From: Amorphoplanes digitatis
Lineage (GTDB): Bacteria; Actinomycetota; Actinomycetes; Mycobacteriales; Micromonosporaceae
Assembly (NCBI RefSeq): GCF_014205335.1
Contig: NZ_JACHNH010000001.1
Coordinates: 1,426,001-1,490,000 of the forward strand
Length of the DNA: 64,000 nt
Reading direction: 5' to 3'
This document shows positions 59,044 through 64,000 of this stretch, piece by piece (positions within the stretch are counted from its first letter, which is position 1; every line of letters starts with the position of its first letter). The notes beneath the pieces were generated by a model, which saw nothing but the letters and a program-made list of their open reading frames with translations, was not told where the DNA came from and searched no databases. A program made the position numbers and the translations under genes.

Positions 59044-59058
59044 TAGTACCCTGCCGCG

Positions 59059-59715
59059 ATGGACCTTCATTCCCTGCGTTGGCGCTTGGTCGATCGGCCC
59101 GATTCCTGGGGCGCGAAACGCCGGGAAGCGCGGTCGCGGTGGCTGGCGGAGACCTTTCCAAATCTGTCCGACATGTCCGTTGTGGATCTGGGCGGCCGGG
59201 TCGGCTTCTGGCGCCGGCTTCCGGTGCGGCCCAAGCACGTGCACGTCGTGAACCTCGAACCGGCCCCGGCGGACCTGCCGGAGTGGGTCGAGGTGGACCA
59301 CGGCGACGCCTGCGCCCTGCCGGCCGAGATCGCCGACCGGCGCTACGATCTGGTCTTCAGCAACTCGGTCATCGAGCACGTCGGCGGTCACGAGCGCCGG
59401 CTGCGCTTCGCCGAGGCGGTGCACGCGCTGGCGCCGGCGTACTGGGTGCAGACGCCGTACCGCTACTTCCCGATCGAGCCGCACTGGATAGCGCCCGGAA
59501 TGCAGTTCCTGCCGGTGGTCGTGCGCCGAGAGGTGGCCCGCAAATGGCCACTGGCCTACACCCCCGGCCGCACCCGCGAGGAGGCGCTGTCCCGCGTGCT
59601 GTGGACGGAACTGGTGGACAAGACACAGATGCGCGCCTACTTCCCGGACGCCACTCTGCGCTCGGAGAAGGTCATGGGGCTCACGAAGTCCCTCATCGCC
59701 TACAAGACGGCTTGA
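59059..59715 (+). CDS. SAM-dependent methyltransferase of the polysaccharide operon
   Basis: The 218-residue class I methyltransferase has SAM-binding motif I as VVDLGGRVGFWRRL, an acidic loop (NLEPAPADLPEWVEVDHGDA), and FSNSVIEHVGGHERRLRFAE as the catalytic-side motif. It may methylate a sugar or lipid carrier in polysaccharide synthesis. TACCCT six bases before ATG suggests a leaderless transcript independent of the upstream genes. Confidence 0.9.
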   Translation: MDLHSLRWRLVDRPDSWGAKRREARSRWLAETFPNLSDMSVVDLGGRVGFWRRLPVRPKHVHVVNLEPAPADLPEWVEVDHGDACALPAEIADRRYDLVFSNSVIEHVGGHERRLRFAEAVHALAPAYWVQTPYRYFPIEPHWIAPGMQFLPVVVRREVARKWPLAYTPGRTREEALSRVLWTELVDKTQMRAYFPDATLRSEKVMGLTKSLIAYKTA

Positions 59716-59722
59716 GGCCGTC

Positions 59723-59947
59723 GTGACCGTGAAGGACCGGGTCAAGAGCGTCGCACCGCGGGCCGCCACGGAACAGGTCCGGGAGCTGATGGTCCGCTAC
59801 GGCGAGCGGACCAGCGACCGGCGGCCGCTGCCCGACTTCCTGGTGATCGGCACGAAGCGCGGCGGCACGACCTCGCTGTGGCGCTACCTGATCCAGCACC
59901 CGCTGGTGCCGCGGCTCTTCCCCGTGTGGAACACGAAGACCTCTTGA
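59723..59947 (+). pseudogene. Truncated sulfotransferase (first ~74 codons)
   Basis: The 74 codons encode the start of a PAPS-dependent sulfotransferase: PLPDFLVIGTKRGGTTSLWR with the 5'-phosphosulfate-binding P-loop-like KRGGTTSL, then YLIQHPLVPRLFPVWNTKT. The frame then meets a stop at a sharp junction (about 59940) with a glycosyltransferase fragment. The rest, including the 3'-phosphate-binding and catalytic regions, is missing. Complete relatives have around 280-300 residues, so this is not functional. It would have sulfated the polysaccharide. Confidence 0.8.
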
Positions 59948-60041
59948 GCGGGCCGTGGCCGGCATCCTCAGCCAGGAATATCCCGGTCGCGTCGAGTGCA
60001 TTGTGGTCTACGAACACGTCGACGTGCGCGACCTGAACTTG
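59943..60041 (+). pseudogene. Fragment of a second GT2 glycosyltransferase gene
   Basis: The 99 bp match 56466-56564 of the GT2 gene at 94 of 99 positions. The encoded peptide LERAVAGILSQEYPGRVECI then VVYEHVDVRDLNL differs from the intact gene by conservative changes (S to G, D to E twice), so it seems to be from a diverged homologue rather than a recent copy. It lacks a start and an end. It directly follows the cut sulfotransferase. Confidence 0.85.
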
Positions 60042-60124
60042 GGCCTGACTTGCCTGACGCATCGACACCGTGCCTCGGTCCAACGCCCTCACCTGGCGTG
60101 TATGGATTCCCTCCGTTAAGAAAA

Positions 60125-60153
60125 TTGACATGCTTCTTTCGAATCCTTAGGGT
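60125..60153 (+). promoter_or_regulatory. Promoter of the Rhs2 gene
   Basis: TTGACA (60125-60130) and TAGGGT (60148-60153) are separated by 17 bp, near the housekeeping sigma consensus. Transcription would start near 60160 and give a 30-base leader before GTG at 60190. The region 60042-60189 is AT-rich and has no gene. Confidence 0.75.
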
Positions 60154-60189
60154 CTTACGAAAGTTGATCATGGACACGGGGATACGCGA

Positions 60190-63100
60190 GTGAAGCGAAG
60201 TCATGGCGGCACATTTGTCCGCATTGGACGCCAGATTCGAACGAAGCAAGGCCGCGGCCTAACAGGCCTACTGACCCTGGTGGTGGCGGCCGGCTCCGCT
60301 ACTGTCGTGATGCCGTCGCTGGCATCGGCGAAACCACCATCACCATCACCATCCACTCTGCCGAAGATCGTCGAACGCCCCGATGATGCGGCGGCCCTCG
60401 TCACCGCACGCTCGACCGGGCTGGACGTCCGTATCACCGGACGGACGACAGAGACCTCGGAGTTCATCGCTCACCCGGACGGCCGGATCACCGCCAAGGT
60501 GTCCGCCGCTGCCGTGCGAACCAAGCGCGACGGCAAATGGACGCCGATCGACCTGAACCTGCGCCTCGCGGCCGACGGATCGGTTCAGCCCGTCGCCGAC
60601 TCGCTGCACCTCCGGATCTCCGGTGCGCGCGCCAACTCCGGCGAACTCGCCTCGATCGGCTCAGGGGACCAGCGCCTGGCACTCGGCTGGCCGGGCAGGC
60701 TGCCGACACCCGTGTTGGCAGGGAACCGGGCAACCTATCCAGACGTGGTTGCCGGCATCGACCTGGTGGTGACGGCGACCCGGTCCGGTTTCGAGCAGTT
60801 TGTAGTGGTCAAGTCTCGCGACGCGGTCGACCGGCTGCCGAAGCTGGACCTGCCGCTGACGGGCGCCGGCCTGGCCTCGTCCACCGCGGACCGATCCGGC
60901 GGCCTGGTGCTACACGACACCAAGGGACGACGGCTGGGCACGATGCCGGTCGCGGAGATGTGGGATGCCCAGCGCGCGCCAGGCACTGGCGAGCCCACCC
61001 GCCGTAGCATCATCGCCACCGAGCGCGCATCCGGATCGAAGTCGGTCGGCCGACGGATCAAGTCCGACACGCCAGGACGCATTACCCTGCAGGTGCGGCC
61101 CAACGCCGCCTGGCTCAAGAACCCGGCGACGCGGTTCCCGGTCACCATCGACCCCCAGATCAACGCGCTAACCACATCCTTCGACACGTACGTGCGTCAG
61201 GATGTCACGGCGGACCGTAGTGGTGCCGCAGACCTACAACTGGGCCTGTTTGCTGGATCCCCGGCCGCCAACGCACACGCCTTCGTGAACTGGCCGGTCG
61301 CGCAACTGGCCGGAAAGCAGATCACTGCAGCCTCGGTGTACTTCTGGAGCTGGTGGTCGAACACCTGTACCCCGAGTTCTTGGGAGATCTGGACCACCGG
61401 CGCGGCATCATCGGCCACCCGGTGGGACAGCCAGCCGACGTGGCTGAACTACGAGGCGTCGTCGACTCAGACCAAGGGATATTCCGCCGCCTGTGACGAC
61501 GGCTGGGTAAGTATCGACGGCACGAGCTTCTTCCAGCGTGCCGCCACGGCTGGGCAGTCGACGGCCTACATGGGCCTGCGGGCCACAGAAGAGACCACGA
61601 CTCTCGGCTCGAAGCTGTTCCGGTCGCGCAACGCGGACGATACCGATCAAGTGCCTTATGCCGACATCACCTACAACTCCTATCCGACGGTGGGTGTCCG
61701 ATCGACGACGCCCAGCTCGGCATGCGTGACGGGCACGGACCGGCCGAAGATCAACAAGACGACGCCGCAACTGGCGGCTGCCGTCACCGACCCCGAGGGT
61801 TCGCCGGTCAAGGCGGAGTTCGAGTGGTGGGCAGTGACGGGGACGAACAAGCTGGGCAGCGCGATGAGCGACGCTGCGGCGTCTGGATCGACGCTCGGCG
61901 TGACCGTTGCAGCCGGTGCGCTGACCGACGGTGGCAATTTCAAGTGGCGTGTCCGAGGTGACGACGGCCTCACCCGCGGGAGCTGGTCGTCGTTCTGCGA
62001 ATTCACTGTGGATACGTCTATCGTCAACGCCCCGACAATCAGCTCACCCCAGTACCCGCAGGACGCCTGGGGCGGCGACGCCAACACTGCCGGCGACTTC
62101 ACCTTCTCACCCAACGGCAGTTCTGATGTGACCGCGTACGACTACAGCCTTGACGTGCAGACTCTCGGCAAGGTGGTCAACCTGACCACTGCTGGAGAGC
62201 CGGCTACTGTCAAGATCACGCCGATGACGGCGGGTTGGCACGCCCTTTACGCGCGCAGCCGTAACGCTGCTGGAACGGTCTCCACCACCCGGGTATACCC
62301 ATTCAGAGTAGGCAACGGTGCCGTTACTTCGCCGAGGCCCGGTGACGTCAGCGGGGCGAAGGTCGTTCTCGGTTCGGCCGCGACGCCGTCCTTCGCCGAT
62401 GTCACCTACCAGTGGCGGCGCGCGAGTTCGGACACGTGGACGACGATTCCGGCCGCCCATGTCACTCATGCCACCGGCGGGACGGCGGTCACTTGGCCGG
62501 TCGCCCTGTCTGCTGGCGCGGCGCCCAAGCTGAACTGGGATGTAGCGGCCACGCTGGCATCGGTCGACGCGGCCGGCATACCCCGCGACGGCCCGTTGCA
62601 GGTACGCGCGTTCTTCAACCTCGACAACTATGGGGCAAACGCCGAACATGTGAAGTTCCTCTTCGATCGCAATCTCGCCTCGGCCGAGACCGCTGATGTC
62701 GAGCCTGGATCGGTCAACCTGATCACGGGTAATCTCCAGCTCGCGCAGACGGACGTCTCGGTGGCGGATCTGACACTCTCCCGCACCCTGAACACGCGCC
62801 AGCCTGGTGGACTGGATCCGCTCTTCGGTCCGGGATGGGTCTCGGGGGTACTTCCAGGTGCCGAGGCGCCGTACACCCGCCTGACGGTGTACGGCAGCCT
62901 GGTGCAGATCGGCCTGCCGGACCAGTCGTCGGTCGGCTTCACCAGGACGGGCTCGGGAACGACGTTCGAACCACAGGTGGGCGCCGAGTCCTACCGGCTG
63001 GCCTTCAGCTCGACGAGCAACACCTACACGCTGACCGACGAATCCGGGAACGTGGTCACCTTCGGCCGCTCCTCCACCGACCCCGCCGGGGTCTACGTCC

Positions 63101-64000
63101 CGACCAATGTGGTCACCCCTGGCTCGGGGACGGCCATGACCTACTCATGGCAGAAGGTCACGGTCGACGGGCAGGACATCATGCGCCCCACCCGTCTGCT
63201 TGCGCCGGTGGCCGACGGCGTCACCTGTACCACCCTGGTACGCGGCTGCAAGGCGCTTGAGTTCCGATACTCCACCACCACGAGCGCCACTGGGACGGCC
63301 GACGGCACGTGGGGTGCGTATGCCGGCCGGATCGCGGAGGTTGCCTACACTGCGTGGGATCCGGATCTCAGCACGCCCGCGATGCGCTCCGTAGTGATGG
63401 CCCGCTACGCGTTCGACAGCACTGGGCGGTTGCGCGCGTTCTGGGACCCACGCCTCGACTACACCCAGGATGGCGCTGCCAAGTCGATGCGCCTGACGTT
63501 CGAGTACGACGGCAATGGGGTGCTGACCTCCGCTACCCCGGCGGGGCAGCCGCCGTGGCTGTTCACCTACACCACCTTGTCAGACGACCCGGCCATCGGC
63601 CGCTTGTACAAGGTGACCCGGTCGGCGCTGAGCGCCGGCACGTCGGTGCAGACCGTCGTGTACCGCGTTCCCGTGTCCGGGACCGGCGCACCGTATGACC
63701 AATCCGCCGCCCAGACCAGCAGATGGAGTCAGACCGAGCCGCCGGTCGATGCTACCGCCGTCTTCCCAGCGACCCAGGTCCCGACCGGCAACCCCTCAGC
63801 GGGCACGCTGCCGAGTAACTATGACCGGGCAACGGTGACCTACCTGGACGCCAACGCCAGGATGGTCAACGAGGCTGAGCCTGGCGGTTACCTGTCCACG
63901 ACCTGGTACGACGGCAATGGCAACATCGTGCAGGAGTTGTCCGGAGGTAACCGACAGAGGGCTCTTGGCGCCTCCGCCACAGATACACCCTCCGCGGAGG
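60190..64000 (+). CDS. Second YD-repeat (Rhs) protein, truncated by the window end
   Basis: From GTG 60190 one frame runs open to position 64000 (1270 codons) without a stop. It begins MKRSHGGTFVRIGRQIRTKQ, with a signal-like LLTLVVAAGSATVVMPSLAS. The following AALVTARSTGLDVRITGRTT and TETSEFIAHPDGRITAKVSA are clearly homologous to the N-terminal region of the Rhs1 protein, and so are the DNRLRE-like part, SPQYPQDAWGGDANTAGDFT and the VEPGSVNLITGN block. YD repeats begin near 63250. The toxin tip and immunity gene lie beyond the window. The tract after the signal, KPPSPSPSPS, is specific to this copy. Confidence 0.92.
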   Translation, partial: MKRSHGGTFVRIGRQIRTKQGRGLTGLLTLVVAAGSATVVMPSLASAKPPSPSPSTLPKIVERPDDAAALVTARSTGLDVRITGRTTETSEFIAHPDGRITAKVSAAAVRTKRDGKWTPIDLNLRLAADGSVQPVADSLHLRISGARANSGELASIGSGDQRLALGWPGRLPTPVLAGNRATYPDVVAGIDLVVTATRSGFEQFVVVKSRDAVDRLPKLDLPLTGAGLASSTADRSGGLVLHDTKGRRLGTMPVAEMWDAQRAPGTGEPTRRSIIATERASGSKSVGRRIKSDTPGRITLQVRPNAAWLKNPATRFPVTIDPQINALTTSFDTYVRQDVTADRSGAADLQLGLFAGSPAANAHAFVNWPVAQLAGKQITAASVYFWSWWSNTCTPSSWEIWTTGAASSATRWDSQPTWLNYEASSTQTKGYSAACDDGWVSIDGTSFFQRAATAGQSTAYMGLRATEETTTLGSKLFRSRNADDTDQVPYADITYNSYPTVGVRSTTPSSACVTGTDRPKINKTTPQLAAAVTDPEGSPVKAEFEWWAVTGTNKLGSAMSDAAASGSTLGVTVAAGALTDGGNFKWRVRGDDGLTRGSWSSFCEFTVDTSIVNAPTISSPQYPQDAWGGDANTAGDFTFSPNGSSDVTAYDYSLDVQTLGKVVNLTTAGEPATVKITPMTAGWHALYARSRNAAGTVSTTRVYPFRVGNGAVTSPRPGDVSGAKVVLGSAATPSFADVTYQWRRASSDTWTTIPAAHVTHATGGTAVTWPVALSAGAAPKLNWDVAATLASVDAAGIPRDGPLQVRAFFNLDNYGANAEHVKFLFDRNLASAETADVEPGSVNLITGNLQLAQTDVSVADLTLSRTLNTRQPGGLDPLFGPGWVSGVLPGAEAPYTRLTVYGSLVQIGLPDQSSVGFTRTGSGTTFEPQVGAESYRLAFSSTSNTYTLTDESGNVVTFGRSSTDPAGVYVPTNVVTPGSGTAMTYSWQKVTVDGQDIMRPTRLLAPVADGVTCTTLVRGCKALEFRYSTTTSATGTADGTWGAYAGRIAEVAYTAWDPDLSTPAMRSVVMARYAFDSTGRLRAFWDPRLDYTQDGAAKSMRLTFEYDGNGVLTSATPAGQPPWLFTYTTLSDDPAIGRLYKVTRSALSAGTSVQTVVYRVPVSGTGAPYDQSAAQTSRWSQTEPPVDATAVFPATQVPTGNPSAGTLPSNYDRATVTYLDANARMVNEAEPGGYLSTTWYDGNGNIVQELSGGNRQRALGASATDTPSAE

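Noticed and set aside
57241-59769. An 842-codon minus-strand open frame across the flippase and methyltransferase genes
   Set aside because: Antisense shadow; Gln/Glu/His/Arg-rich translation, while the plus strand has membrane and SAM-binding motifs.
1-64000. CRISPR arrays, tRNA or rRNA genes
   Set aside because: No regularly spaced short repeats with unique spacers and no tRNA-like cloverleaf or rRNA segment was recognised; the only tandem repeats (30640 and 43941) have no spacers.

Overview
The window is 64 kb of very GC-rich DNA with densely packed genes, many GTG starts, frequent ATGA/GTGA start-stop overlaps and codons ending almost always in G or C. Together with an F420-type oxidoreductase, a PPOX/F420-type flavin protein, a mycothiol-type TIGR03086 protein, twin-arginine lipoproteins and actinobacterial YD-repeat (Rhs) giants, this points to a filamentous actinomycete, most likely Micromonosporaceae (Actinoplanes-like). 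The genus is an inference. No rRNA, tRNA or CRISPR array was seen.

Layout. 1-8.2 kb: a cut DUF3616-type gene, DUF72, a membrane GGDEF-EAL c-di-GMP enzyme divergent from a secreted GH92 alpha-mannosidase, then small genes. 8.2-15.4 kb: a second, larger multidomain GH92 mannosidase, a NarL-type two-component system and a SMI1/KNR4-like gene. 15.4-25.9 kb: an XRE-NB-ARC-TPR regulator, a secreted C39-like peptidase, a DUF1906/beta-propeller secreted protein, a stand-alone LigD polymerase domain, a LacI regulator, an acyltransferase-3, and an ArsR-MFS pair. 26-32.7 kb: an intradiol-dioxygenase-like lipoprotein and many small soluble enzymes and regulators. 32.7-40.4 kb: an Rhs polymorphic-toxin locus bounded by inverted copies of a gene remnant. 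40.4-49.5 kb: TIGR03086/MarR, multicopper oxidase with a membrane partner, RNase HI, two ABC exporters and a two-component system. 49.97-59.95 kb: an exopolysaccharide operon (initiating sugar-phosphate transferase, Alg13/14-like transferase, secreted beta-propeller, Wzz-like protein, GT2, Wzx flippase, methyltransferase, truncated sulfotransferase). From 60.19 kb a second Rhs gene runs off the end.

How it fits together. The two GH92 enzymes and the LacI regulator look like a mannan or N-glycan utilisation regulon: the same palindrome (TGACATCGATGTCA or its 12-bp core) lies in front of the second mannosidase gene and in front of the lacI-type gene 10 kb away, and a close variant lies in front of the first mannosidase gene. 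The exopolysaccharide operon appears to have lost its end: the sulfotransferase is cut after about 74 codons and joined to a 99-bp piece of a glycosyltransferase closely related to the one 3.5 kb upstream, directly before the second Rhs gene. Both Rhs genes are preceded by near-consensus sigma-70 promoters with 17-bp spacers and flanked by broken genes, which suggests they were acquired or moved by recombination.

Limits: all family assignments come from reading motifs by eye, with no database search. Domain boundaries and start codons are approximate unless a ribosome binding site or overlap is described.
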